Assembly (NCBI GenBank): GCA_021792135.1
Contig: JAJYVF010000025.1
Location: 16,425-80,424, forward strand
DNA length: 64,000 nucleotides
Direction of reading: 5' to 3'
DNA from: Acidobacteriota bacterium
GTDB lineage: Bacteria; Acidobacteriota; Terriglobia; Terriglobales; Acidobacteriaceae
A model generated the notes under the pieces. That model was not told where the DNA came from and did no database searches. It saw only the letters and a list, made by a program, of their open reading frames with translations. The translations under genes were made by a program, and so were the position numbers. This document shows, piece after piece, positions 8,630-16,361 of the stretch (the first letter of the stretch is position 1; each line of letters begins with the position of its first letter).

Positions 8630-8989
8630 TCGCGGCAGGCCTCTCCTGGCTCGAAGAGCGCCTGCTGCCGGGGCGCCTCCAGGACCTGTTTGCCAGGGAC
8701 GAGAGCCGGCTTTTCACCATGGAGCTGCACACTTCATTTTCCGATATTTTGGTGTGCGTGACCGCCCTCGCTTCCCGGAGGAAGTCGCAGCCAGGGACAA
8801 ACTGCGGAAGGCGAACTCAGATCCTGCGAGCCTCCTTTGACTCCGGGGCCGGCGACGAGGGAGAACATAACCTGATGCCGGGGATCGAAGATGGCCGGGA
8901 CTGTGAGATGCGACGCCGGGGCTGTACTATCAATGCATGACATCGGGCCAGGCGCCACGGGTCATCCTCCATCTCCAGGAACGAATAGC
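8630..8989. other. Divergent intergenic region, leader of the TonB receptor
   Basis: About 360 nt separate the receptor (minus) from the cytochrome c gene (plus). Open frames across it show no protein-like composition. Apart from the possible B12-box-like motif next to the receptor start and the ribosome binding site of the cytochrome gene, I recognise nothing. A structured leader RNA on the minus strand is possible. Confidence 0.4.
8634..8652 (-). promoter_or_regulatory. B12-box-like motif overlapping the receptor ribosome binding site (tentative)
   Basis: On the minus strand AGCCAGGAGAGGCCTGCC lies just before the receptor ATG. It differs from the cobalamin-riboswitch B12 box (AGYCMGGAGACCTGCC) mainly by extra bases in the middle. 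The other conserved riboswitch blocks, in particular GCCACTG, were not found upstream, and the GGAGAGG core may simply be the ribosome binding site. Treat as a hint only. Confidence 0.25.
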
Positions 8990-9415
8990 ATGCAGATTTT
9001 GAAGCAAATTTCGTGGCTGCGGAACTCCTTCCCCTCGCCTCTGCGCCGCCTCCACTGGGTTGCCATCCCTGCGCTGGCACCATTCGTGATCGGCGCTCTC
9101 AGTCCTGGTGCCGCTGCTGCGCCGGCCGGCAGGGGCGCCAGCCCCCGCGTCACGCGGGGCGACGCGATCTTCCACCAGCGCTGCGTGGTGTGTCACAACA
9201 AACAGCCAGGCGACACCACCCCCTTCGGCCCGCCGAACCTCCATGGCATCTTCAAAGGCCCTTCGGCGATCACGACCAAACAAGCGGAGGGCATTATTAC
9301 TAATGGAAAGGGTACGATGCCCGCGTGGGGGAAAATTCTGACACCGGCGGATATCGAGGATGTCATCGCTTATCTGAAAACATTACCCACCGCTCCGCCC
9401 TCCACGACGCCCTGA
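8990..9415 (+). CDS. Small mono-haem cytochrome c
   Basis: The start at 8990 (AGGAACG upstream) gives 141 residues beginning with an amphipathic leader and hydrophobic signal (WVAIPALAPFVIGALSPGAAAAPAG); a longer frame from 8891 is unlikely. The mature part is a class I cytochrome c: CVVCH (covalent haem c, axial His) near residue 65, PFGPPNLHGIF, and a C-terminal TMPAWG with the probable axial Met, followed by DIEDVIAYLKTLP. It should be periplasmic or membrane-anchored and carry single electrons. No dehydrogenase or oxidase gene is adjacent, so the partner is unknown. Confidence 0.9.
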   Translation: MQILKQISWLRNSFPSPLRRLHWVAIPALAPFVIGALSPGAAAAPAGRGASPRVTRGDAIFHQRCVVCHNKQPGDTTPFGPPNLHGIFKGPSAITTKQAEGIITNGKGTMPAWGKILTPADIEDVIAYLKTLPTAPPSTTP

Positions 9416-9424
9416 CGCAGTGTC

Positions 9425-9463
9425 GGCTGCCGGTAACCGCAGAACCCCGATCTTCCGGCAGCC
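9425..9463. terminator. Stem-loop after the cytochrome c gene
   Basis: GGCTGCCGG (9425-9433) and CCGGCAGCC (9455-9463) are perfect 9-nt inverted arms with a 21-nt loop, starting 10 nt after the cytochrome stop and about 45 nt from the end of the convergent plsC-like gene. There is no T-run, so it may be a processing or termination structure for either strand. Confidence 0.4.
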
Positions 9464-9508
9464 GGTCCGGTATGGGCCACAGGCTGTCCCCCCCGCACGG
9501 GCCGTGCT

Positions 9509-10270
9509 TCAGTTCGGGATGGCCCTCAGCATCCGTCTCCGGATGGCCTCCACTCGCTCGCGCAACCCAAGCGCGGCCATCTTGCGCTCCGTAAACGGGT
9601 CGCGCTCCGGGAAGAACTCCACTTCCGCGGCCAGCCCAGCCTGCCCGAGCGTCCGCAGCACATGGGGCAGCAGCGACGCGTCTCCATACCAGCAGATTTG
9701 CCGCTCCGTACCGCCGCTCGCATGGTATCCAACAGCCGCCGCGGTCATTTCCGCGCCCAGGCGCGTCGCGGGCTCCAGCAGGGAGGGATGAAACCGCAGC
9801 ACCACGCTACCATCGGTGCTGGTTCCCTCCGGAAACAGCAGCACCGGGATGCCGGCATCCAGAACGGCCATGATCCGGCGCGCAACCTCCTCGGTGCTGG
9901 CCCGGCTCCCGCGATCGATGAAGATCGTTCCTGCGGCCCTCGCGAAGAACCCAATCAACGGCCATCGCGCCACTTCGGCTTTCGCGACGAAGACGCAGGG
10001 CACCGCCGCGGCATACACCGGAATATCCAGATAACTCAGGTGATTGGAGCACACGAGCCCGCGGGCCGGCCGCAATCCCCGGTATTGCGCATCGATACGG
10101 AGCCTGCGAAGGAGCTTGTTGCAGGAGCGATGAAGCCAGTTGGCGCGATCAGAATGCTCCAGCCACGAGCCGCAGCGAAACCGTAAGAGCGCCAGGCTTC
10201 CGGCGATCTCCAGCAAACTGAGAAGAAGGATCAGCAGGCGCAGAGTGGCGCGCCCGAATCTGGCCGCCAT
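9509..10270 (-). CDS. 1-acyl-glycerol-3-phosphate / lyso-ornithine-lipid acyltransferase (PlsC/OlsA-like)
   Basis: An ATG at 10270 gives 253 residues and avoids a low-complexity extension that overlaps the upstream gene. An N-terminal membrane segment (LRLLILLLSLLEIAGSLALL) precedes the acyltransferase motifs: NHLSYLDIP (catalytic HX4D), FIDRGSR, and FPEGTSTDGS with the glycerol-phosphate-binding region, then FHPSLLEPA. The enzyme acylates a lyso-lipid at the inner membrane. It starts inside the end of the broken olsB-like gene, and an olsB-olsA pair normally makes ornithine lipid, so OlsA is a reasonable alternative to PlsC. With the partner disrupted, its present substrate is uncertain. Confidence 0.85.
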   Translation of the reverse strand: MAARFGRATLRLLILLLSLLEIAGSLALLRFRCGSWLEHSDRANWLHRSCNKLLRRLRIDAQYRGLRPARGLVCSNHLSYLDIPVYAAAVPCVFVAKAEVARWPLIGFFARAAGTIFIDRGSRASTEEVARRIMAVLDAGIPVLLFPEGTSTDGSVVLRFHPSLLEPATRLGAEMTAAAVGYHASGGTERQICWYGDASLLPHVLRTLGQAGLAAEVEFFPERDPFTERKMAALGLRERVEAIRRRMLRAIPN

Positions 10271-11107
10271 TCCGGCTGCGCCAGAAATCGGCCCCCCGCC
10301 GCCGGAATCAGCTGCGCCCGATCCGGCAGTGTCATAAAGTCGATCATCCCGAATTCGCGATCCCATGCCGGCGCCGCGCAAATTCTCGCTCCCATTGCAA
10401 TATACGTCCTGAGGAGTTTCTGAGAGCCTTCTCCGCCATGTCTTCCACAGGTTCGGGCAGGGCGAAAAGCGGATTCGGCTGCGTGCGCAAACCTGCCGGG
10501 GCCATCCATAAATTCAGCTGCCGATACATGACCCCGACCGTTCGCAGATCGCACGAGTTGAGTGAGGAACAGCCAATCAGGCAGCACAATCCATAGCAAT
10601 ACGGATATTCCGCGATACCGCGCCACAGCAGCGTCAAAACCTCGCTGGTGCGATGTTCGCGATCGATGCAGGCCCGGCCCAGTTCGAGCATCTCTTCGCG
10701 CGAGGATTCTCAGGGAGCAAAACTGAACTCCTGTTCGCTGTAGTAACCCACATTCTCCGCCGCAGCGCGCCCGAACTGCATCCGGTAAGTTCCCACTACT
10801 TCGCGTCGCGAGCGATCTTCGGCGATCAGGTGATCGCAAAATGAGTCAAACCGATCCTGATCCATGCCCGTCCCGCAGAATGCCTGCAGGCGTTTACCCA
10901 GTTCGATATTGAATATGCGGAACCGCGGGCAGAACGCGCTTCCCGCTCGACCAGCGTCTCCGCCAGCCGAATCTGATACTTCCCCGCCCGGGCCATCACA
11001 CCTGGCGCGATACCGGAAGGTTCCCCGGACAGGTAACTGCCGTCGGCAGCAATGCTTACACCGGTGTAAAACCGCCCTTGTACTTCGACTCGATTCAGGG
11101 TGGGCAC
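10231..11107 (-). pseudogene. Ornithine N-acyltransferase-like (OlsB/GNAT) pseudogene
   Basis: The coding signal is spread over two frames and contains a stop. It begins at GTG 11107 (…GKYQIRLAETLVEREA), changes frame near 10935 and continues RFRIFNIELGKRLQAF, DQDRFDSFCDHLIAEDRS, VVGTYRMQFG and YYSEQEFSFAP. A TGA in the same frame (about 10711) follows, then ESSREEMLELGRACIDREHR and LLWRGIAEYPYCYGLCCLIG. A second shift near 10430 leads to LLRTYIAMGARICAAPAWD, REFGMIDFMTLPDRAQL. Joined, this is a complete GNAT-fold OlsB-type acyltransferase that transfers 3-hydroxyacyl chains from ACP to ornithine. Two frameshifts plus a nonsense codon make sequencing error an unlikely sole cause. The end overlaps the start of the plsC-like gene by about 40 nt, as in a translationally coupled olsBA operon. 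Confidence 0.82.
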
Positions 11108-11337
11108 GGGCTGATCGTGCAGGATCTATGCGCGAGAAAGCTTACAATGCCGAGAAAACTCAGAAAATCCGAGTTACCGTCGAGATTTCCGCAGTAACAA
11201 TCGACGTTTTTCAGTAATGACGTCTCCCGTGAACATTGGCCTCGGGAAATCCCTGTATCAATTGACGACATTTTGTTATGGTAGTAACGCTGTATTTGTT
11301 CCCCGCTGCACTGAACGGAACATTAAGAGAGAGAGAA

Positions 11338-11550
11338 ATGTCACGAGACGAACTTATATCCGCAATTGACGAAGAAATCAGCCGGCTTGAGAAGGTGCGC
11401 GAATTGCTGCAGAGCGCCGGCGGTTCACGCATTACTACAACCAGCTTTGGTAATCGGCCGCGAAAGAAGCGCGTTCTCAGTCCGGAAGCCCGGGCACGCA
11501 TTGCCGCCGCGCAAAAGCGCCGCTGGGCCAGACAGAAAGCGGCGAAGTAG
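11338..11550 (+). CDS. Small basic hypothetical protein
   Basis: The ATG at 11338 follows AAGAGAGAG and gives 70 residues. The N-terminal half is a predicted coiled-coil helix (MSRDELISAIDEEISRLEKV, then RELLQSAGG). The C-terminal half is strongly basic (RKKRVLSPEARARIAAAQKR, then RWARQKAAK). The tail resembles a motif in many small acidobacterial proteins (LSxEARxRIxAAQxxRWA). A coiled-coil dimer with a basic tail could bind nucleic acid, but no function is established from the sequence. It stands alone between the olsB pseudogene and a convergent cupin gene. The upstream 230 nt hold no other gene. Confidence 0.65.
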   Translation: MSRDELISAIDEEISRLEKVRELLQSAGGSRITTTSFGNRPRKKRVLSPEARARIAAAQKRRWARQKAAK

Positions 11551-11711
11551 CGGAAAGCGGAGCGGGTCTGCTCACCCTGCTCATCTCGCCCCTGACCGAG
11601 CCCCGCCAGCTAAGTCAGACGCCGTGCCGTCGGCACCGGCGGTTCGGGAAAAGTCTGGCTGGCAGTGTGAGGCAGACGGTGCGCCCTGGCGGTCCCGCTG
11701 TACACCCAGCC

Positions 11712-12077
11712 CTATTTCCTCAGATAGGCGTCGGTGCCGGCGATCCAGTCGGCACGCGGCGGGGCAAATATGTCCAGATCGAGCGTGTCTTCGAGCGCCA
11801 CCGCGCTGTGCGGCAAGTTCGATGGGATTACCAGCACCTCGCCCGAGCGCAGCGTGACCACCCGCCCGTCTCCCATGGTCAGGCGCAGAGCGCCGTCCAG
11901 GACATAGCTGATCTGCTCGTTTTCGTGGCGGTGCTCGGGCACCACCGCGCCTTTGCGCAGCATCAGCCGTGCCACCATCGCCTTTTCTCCATAGACCATC
12001 TGCCGATCCATCAGCGGATTGACGGATTCAACGGGAATCTCTTCAAAGCTTTTGTGCTGCAGCTTGCTCTCATCCAA
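11712..12077 (-). CDS. Cupin-domain protein, TTG start
   Basis: The in-frame ATG starts lie far upstream in non-homologous sequence antisense to the SDR gene. TTG at 12077, 6 nt after a strong GGAGGT, gives a 121-residue protein that begins where cupin homology begins. It is a single conserved beta-barrel: motif 1 PEHRHENEQISYVLDGAL carries the His/His/Glu metal ligands, and motif 2 SGEVLVIPSNLPHSAVAL carries the last His. Such small cupins are metal-dependent enzymes or ligand-binding proteins in the cytoplasm. The substrate is not indicated. The gene diverges from the SDR gene at 12231. Confidence 0.8.
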   Translation of the reverse strand: MDESKLQHKSFEEIPVESVNPLMDRQMVYGEKAMVARLMLRKGAVVPEHRHENEQISYVLDGALRLTMGDGRVVTLRSGEVLVIPSNLPHSAVALEDTLDLDIFAPPRADWIAGTDAYLRK

Positions 12078-12230
12078 GACCAGACCTCCAGACTGCTGTT
12101 GGTGTCGCTGCTTCAGAGGGTTGCACAGGCCGGGAAATCCGGTTGACGGTGCGAACGGGATGCGCGATGGTCGTCCGCGGCACCGCAACCGCCTGGGCTT
12201 CATAATCGAACAGCTTCTATCATAGGGCGC

Positions 12231-13019
12231 ATGGAAACAGGACTGAAAGACCGCGTTGCCATTGTGGCCGGATCGAGTTCGGGTATCGGCCGCGCCACCG
12301 CCCTCGCTTTCGCCGCCGAAGGAGCCTCGGTGGCGCTCTGTGCCCGCCGCCAGACCGAACTGGACCGCGTCGCTCAAGAGGCCCGGAGCTGCTTCGGCGT
12401 GCAGACCTTCACCCAGGCCTTTGACGTTTCCGACGATGCGGATGTGCGAGCCTTTGTCCAGGCCACGCATGCCCGATTCGGACGGATCGATGTGTGCGTA
12501 CCCAACGCCGGCGGCCCGCCAGCCAAGCCCTTCCTCGAAACCACGATGGAGGAATGGGAGCGCGCCTGGCAACTCAATCTGCGCTCCGCGATCAGCTTCG
12601 CCCACGCCGTCCTGCCGCACATGCGCTGGCAGCACTGGGGCCGGATCGTGACTCTCACGTCGTATACCGTGAAACAGCCCGCCCCTGAGCTTATCCTTTC
12701 CAACACCATCCGCGCCGGAGTCATGGGGCTGGTCCGCTCGCTGGCCGGACAGTTTGGACGCGACGGCATCACGGTGAACAACGTCGGCCCCGGCTTCACC
12801 GCCACGGACCGCTCGCGCAGCCTGCTGGAGCAGCGGGCCAGGAACCGCAACCTGCCTCTCCAGCAGATCCAGAGCGAAGTGGAAAAGGAAATTCCGATTG
12901 GCCGCATGGCCCGGCCGGAAGAAGTCGCCGCGACGATTGTCTGGCTGGCGTCGGAGGCGGCGGCCAGCATCACCGGGCAAACCATCCTGGTCGATGGCGG
13001 AAGTTACCGGGGATTATGA
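12231..13019 (+). CDS. SDR-family oxidoreductase with altered catalytic motif
   Basis: The 262-residue Rossmann-fold protein has the NAD(P) loop GSSSGIG, NAGGPP and the C-terminal SDR block ITGQTILVDGGS. The classical catalytic YxxxK is replaced: where YSASKAG is expected the sequence reads SNTIRAG, so Tyr becomes Ser and Lys becomes Arg, although the upstream catalytic Ser (TLTS) is kept. A branch of SDRs annotated as FabG-like carries this SNxxRxxxxG variation, so it is a subfamily trait and not decay. The reaction is unknown; NAD(P)-dependent reduction may use another acid, or the protein may only bind ligand. It is convergent with the M1-like gene, with an 18-nt gap. Confidence 0.87.
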   Translation: METGLKDRVAIVAGSSSGIGRATALAFAAEGASVALCARRQTELDRVAQEARSCFGVQTFTQAFDVSDDADVRAFVQATHARFGRIDVCVPNAGGPPAKPFLETTMEEWERAWQLNLRSAISFAHAVLPHMRWQHWGRIVTLTSYTVKQPAPELILSNTIRAGVMGLVRSLAGQFGRDGITVNNVGPGFTATDRSRSLLEQRARNRNLPLQQIQSEVEKEIPIGRMARPEEVAATIVWLASEAAASITGQTILVDGGSYRGL

Positions 13020-13036
13020 CGGCTGGCCCGGCATGA

Positions 13037-15082
13037 TTACTGCCCCTCGGGCCTCTTGTACGGCGTCTGAATCCAGTGCCGCGCCTCATTCAGCGCACCG
13101 GCCGTGTTGTCGTTCGTCTGCAGAGCCTCACGGTACTCGGTGATGGCACGATCCCGCTGGCCCGTCAGGTCAAAGATTTTGCCGATGGCGATGTGGCTCC
13201 AGACCTCTGTCCAGGCAGGATCGTCGTCGCCCCGCAGGGCGTCGCGATAGGCATTGACCGCCGCCTGGTAGTTGCGCATGGAGAACAGCAGTTCCCCGAT
13301 CCGGTAACTCGCCAGCGAGCTCTGCGGATTCGCCTTCAGCGCCCTCTGATATTCGGCCAGAGCTCCGGTGGTGTCTCCCTGCGCCGCCAGCTGCTGCCCG
13401 CGCAGGATCGCGACCCGCACCTCCAGATCCGGCGTGGTCTTCAGAATCCAGTCGTCCGGATCGATAATGATCCGCCGCGGGCGGCCGAAGGTATCAATGA
13501 CGTACTGCGAGTCCGTCCCTACGACCTGAATTCGCTTGTCTTCCGTTCTGCCCTCGGTCTCCACCCGCAGATCCATGGGCATGTTGAACAGGTCCATGTT
13601 CTGCTGGATCTCGCCAATGGTGCGGAAGCCCTTGTTATTCCCCAGCCGGTAGACGGCGTAGTTATCCTTGAACTCCGGCGCGCCGGTGCCGTCCAGCCAC
13701 TCCGCGAAGAACGGAGTCAGCTGCACCTGGCACGTCTGTTCGGCGAGCCGCTGAAATTCGCCGGTGCGGATTCCCTTGTCCCGGTACTGCGCCACCACAG
13801 CGCGCAAAATCCTGTCAAAGCAGTCGTCTCCGACTTCCCAGCGCAGCATGTGATACACCAGCGCGCCCTTTTCCAGGGTCATCGACTGGAACTGCGGAGA
13901 GTATGGAGGCAGGGTGCCGGCGCTCGACAGCGGGATGGTGTCGTAGGCCAGCGCTCCCGCGGAAACATCCTGAATTGCCGTCTCCAGAGCCGACCGCCCC
14001 GCGTCGTCCTCCAGATACATCAGTTCCCCATACCGCGCCATGCCATTGGTAATCCAGGAATCGTTCAGGGTCGCGGGACTTACCTCGCTGCCCCACCACT
14101 GATGCGCGATGGTGTTGGCTAACAGCCGAAACTCGTTTCTTGCGGCGATACGCGATCCCGCCACGGCGGCGATCTCCGGCGCCCAGAAGGACGGGACCGT
14201 GTCGTCCGGCAACTCCACCACATTGATCTGCGTCGACTCCGGAATGCCGAAAGTACTGGTGAAATAAGCAAACTCCCGCAGGGCGGTCCCCGCATAATCC
14301 GCCGCCACGGCCTTGTGTGCTGCCGTGGTGTAGATGCGGATATTGGTCGCGCCCTGTACTGAAACCGGCGGCTCGAACTTTCCGGCGATGATGGTTCCCG
14401 GGAAGCCCGGCTTGTCCCAGGTGAAATCCCACTCCTCCTCGCCGTCGGCCGTCGGCTTTGGCTTGCCTGTGCTGCCGCTGCCAATGACGGTGTAACCGCT
14501 GGGCGCCTTGATGTGCATCTGGGCCGTAAAGCGGTCCGTTGTGTAGCCGGTCATGGGAAACCAATCGGCCGCATACAGAAGATAGGAGATGGGATCTCCC
14601 ACATAGGCCAGCTTCAGCCCCTCCACCGGTCCACCATTCCCATTCTCCAGTTCGCCCGAATAATGGAAGGTCCAGGTCCCCGTCTGGCCCTGTTGCATGG
14701 GTGCCGGCGGGGTCACCACCAGGCTGGCGTTCGGACCGCGTACGCCATTCAGCGCCGTGCCTTTCGCATCCGTCACCTTGTCTACGCGCAGCGCGCCGTG
14801 CAGATTGAAGCTGACCTGGGGCAGATTCTCGAGGGCCGTGAAGGTTACCTGGCTGGTGGCATCCAGGGTGTGATCCTTCGGTTGAATGTCGGCATCGATG
14901 GTGTAGGCGGTGATGTTGATGAGCGGCTTTGGAGAAACAGCCTGGGCGGCGCAACGCGGCACGGCTGCCGAGAGGATCAGAGCCAGACCAGCGCAGAGCA
15001 CGGCGATGCGGCGGTCGGGGCATGCGAAGACGGGGCGGCCCTCGCCCCGTTCGGTCAGGATGTTAATTAAGAAGCTCATCAT
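13037..15082 (-). CDS. M1-peptidase-like protein with degenerate zinc site and C-terminal TPR
   Basis: The 681-residue exported protein (N-terminal hydrophobic segment ILSAAVPRCAAQA) follows the M1 aminopeptidase plan: an N-terminal saddle domain (about 40-230), a gluzincin-like domain (about 240-480) and a C-terminal tetratricopeptide segment (about 560-675: ALAEYQRALKANPQSSLASY, DRAITEYREALQ). The catalytic HExxHxxxxxE signature is broken. The expected HELAHQWWG reads NTIAHQWWG, losing the first His and the catalytic Glu, and the third ligand in NEGFA becomes N (WITNGMARY). Zinc peptidase activity is therefore unlikely; a peptide-binding or scaffold role is possible. It precedes lpxB in the opposite sense to transcription order, 21 nt downstream of lpxB on the same strand. 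Confidence 0.85.
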   Translation of the reverse strand: MMSFLINILTERGEGRPVFACPDRRIAVLCAGLALILSAAVPRCAAQAVSPKPLINITAYTIDADIQPKDHTLDATSQVTFTALENLPQVSFNLHGALRVDKVTDAKGTALNGVRGPNASLVVTPPAPMQQGQTGTWTFHYSGELENGNGGPVEGLKLAYVGDPISYLLYAADWFPMTGYTTDRFTAQMHIKAPSGYTVIGSGSTGKPKPTADGEEEWDFTWDKPGFPGTIIAGKFEPPVSVQGATNIRIYTTAAHKAVAADYAGTALREFAYFTSTFGIPESTQINVVELPDDTVPSFWAPEIAAVAGSRIAARNEFRLLANTIAHQWWGSEVSPATLNDSWITNGMARYGELMYLEDDAGRSALETAIQDVSAGALAYDTIPLSSAGTLPPYSPQFQSMTLEKGALVYHMLRWEVGDDCFDRILRAVVAQYRDKGIRTGEFQRLAEQTCQVQLTPFFAEWLDGTGAPEFKDNYAVYRLGNNKGFRTIGEIQQNMDLFNMPMDLRVETEGRTEDKRIQVVGTDSQYVIDTFGRPRRIIIDPDDWILKTTPDLEVRVAILRGQQLAAQGDTTGALAEYQRALKANPQSSLASYRIGELLFSMRNYQAAVNAYRDALRGDDDPAWTEVWSHIAIGKIFDLTGQRDRAITEYREALQTNDNTAGALNEARHWIQTPYKRPEGQ

Positions 15083-15103
15083 GAAACCGGATTCTGTCTT
15101 TCC

Positions 15104-16282
15104 TCACGCGTGGATTCTTTCCCTCAGCATGTCGCAGGTCACCTGGGCCACCCGGCCGATGGCGTTCTCTTCGCCGCGCAGCATCTCGCCCACCCGCCGC
15201 AGGTGGGCCTCCATCTGTGCTCGCGCCCTTTCGTTATCCAGCAGCGGTCTGAGCTGTGAGACGACCTGGCCAGCCGTAAAGTCACCCTGAATCAGTTCCG
15301 GTACAATTCGTTTTCCCGCAACAAGATTCACCATGGCGACATGGGGCACATCCACCACCCGCTTCGCCACAGCGTAACTGAGCGAGGAAACCCGATATAC
15401 CACAATAAACGGATTCCCGATGAGCGCAGCCTCCACCGTAGCCGTTCCGCTGGCCACGATGCTGGCCCGCGCCTGGTGCAGCACCGCGCGCGCATCCTCG
15501 ACCAGGGTGATGCGCGGCGGTCTGGCCTCTGCCGCCAGCAGCTCAGAGAGCAGAACGCGGATGTGATCGCGCTGGGGCTCCGTCAGGGTCGGGGCCAGCG
15601 GCAGCAGGTACTCGTAGCCGTCGCCGAGAATCCCAGCCGCCCGAACCATCTCCGGCAGATTGAGCCGTATCTCCTTGCCACGGCTTCCCGGCAGCAAGCC
15701 TATCCAGCCTTTGGACGCATCCAGCCCAACCTGGCGAGCAAAGGCCTCCCTGGTCACCTCCGGCGGCCCCAGTTCCGCCAGGGGATGGCCGACGAATTCC
15801 GCCGGCACCTTGTGATCGTCGTAAAAGCGCTCTTCGAAAGGAAAGATCACCAGCATCCGATCCACGTACCGCTGTACGCTTCGGATGCGGTATTTTTTCC
15901 AGGCCCAGAGCTGCGGGCTGACAAAGAAGATCACCGGCACGCCCTGGCGCTTCAGATGCCGGGCCAGAGAGAGATTCACATCGGGAAAATCGATCAGAAT
16001 GGCCGCATCCGGCTTCTCCGCCGCAATGGATCTCCGCAACCGCCGGTATTCACGATAGATACGCGGCATATGGCGCACCACTTCGGTGATGCCCATGACA
16101 GCCACATCTTCCGACCGCACTACGGGCCGGAAGCCCAGGGCCTCCATCCGCCGCCCCCCCAGCCCGAAAAACTCCACCTCCGCAACAAGTCGCCGCAGCG
16201 CAGGAATCAGCAGCGTGCCATAATGCTCCCCGCTGGCTTCTCCTGCTGATATGAACATCTTAGGCGTGCCGTTCGATCCCAT
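15104..16282 (-). CDS. lpxB: Lipid-A-disaccharide synthase
   Basis: The 392-residue protein has the usual LpxB length and the GT19 landmarks: SAGEASGEHYG at the N-terminus, FGLGGRRMEALGF, IDFPDVNLSLARHLK, FFVSPQLWAWKKYR, FVGHPLAE and LLPGSRGKEI. It condenses UDP-2,3-diacylglucosamine with lipid X (2,3-diacylglucosamine-1-phosphate) at the inner membrane to form the lipid A disaccharide. Its presence implies an LPS-bearing diderm. It lies between the MsbA-like exporter, which would flip the finished lipid A core, and the M1-like protein, all on the minus strand. Other lpx genes are not in this window. Confidence 0.96.
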   Translation of the reverse strand: MGSNGTPKMFISAGEASGEHYGTLLIPALRRLVAEVEFFGLGGRRMEALGFRPVVRSEDVAVMGITEVVRHMPRIYREYRRLRRSIAAEKPDAAILIDFPDVNLSLARHLKRQGVPVIFFVSPQLWAWKKYRIRSVQRYVDRMLVIFPFEERFYDDHKVPAEFVGHPLAELGPPEVTREAFARQVGLDASKGWIGLLPGSRGKEIRLNLPEMVRAAGILGDGYEYLLPLAPTLTEPQRDHIRVLLSELLAAEARPPRITLVEDARAVLHQARASIVASGTATVEAALIGNPFIVVYRVSSLSYAVAKRVVDVPHVAMVNLVAGKRIVPELIQGDFTAGQVVSQLRPLLDNERARAQMEAHLRRVGEMLRGEENAIGRVAQVTCDMLRERIHA

Positions 16283-16361
16283 TCTGCTAACTCACTGACG
16301 TGCGAACCCCGCTGCGCGCTTCGCCCGTACCCGCTCTTCCCCAGCCGCTTCCCCAGCCGGC

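Noticed and set aside
12078..12980. Upstream part of the 422-codon frame ending in the cupin
   Set aside because: It is antisense to the SDR gene; a TTG with a strong GGAGGT at 12077 explains the cupin start.
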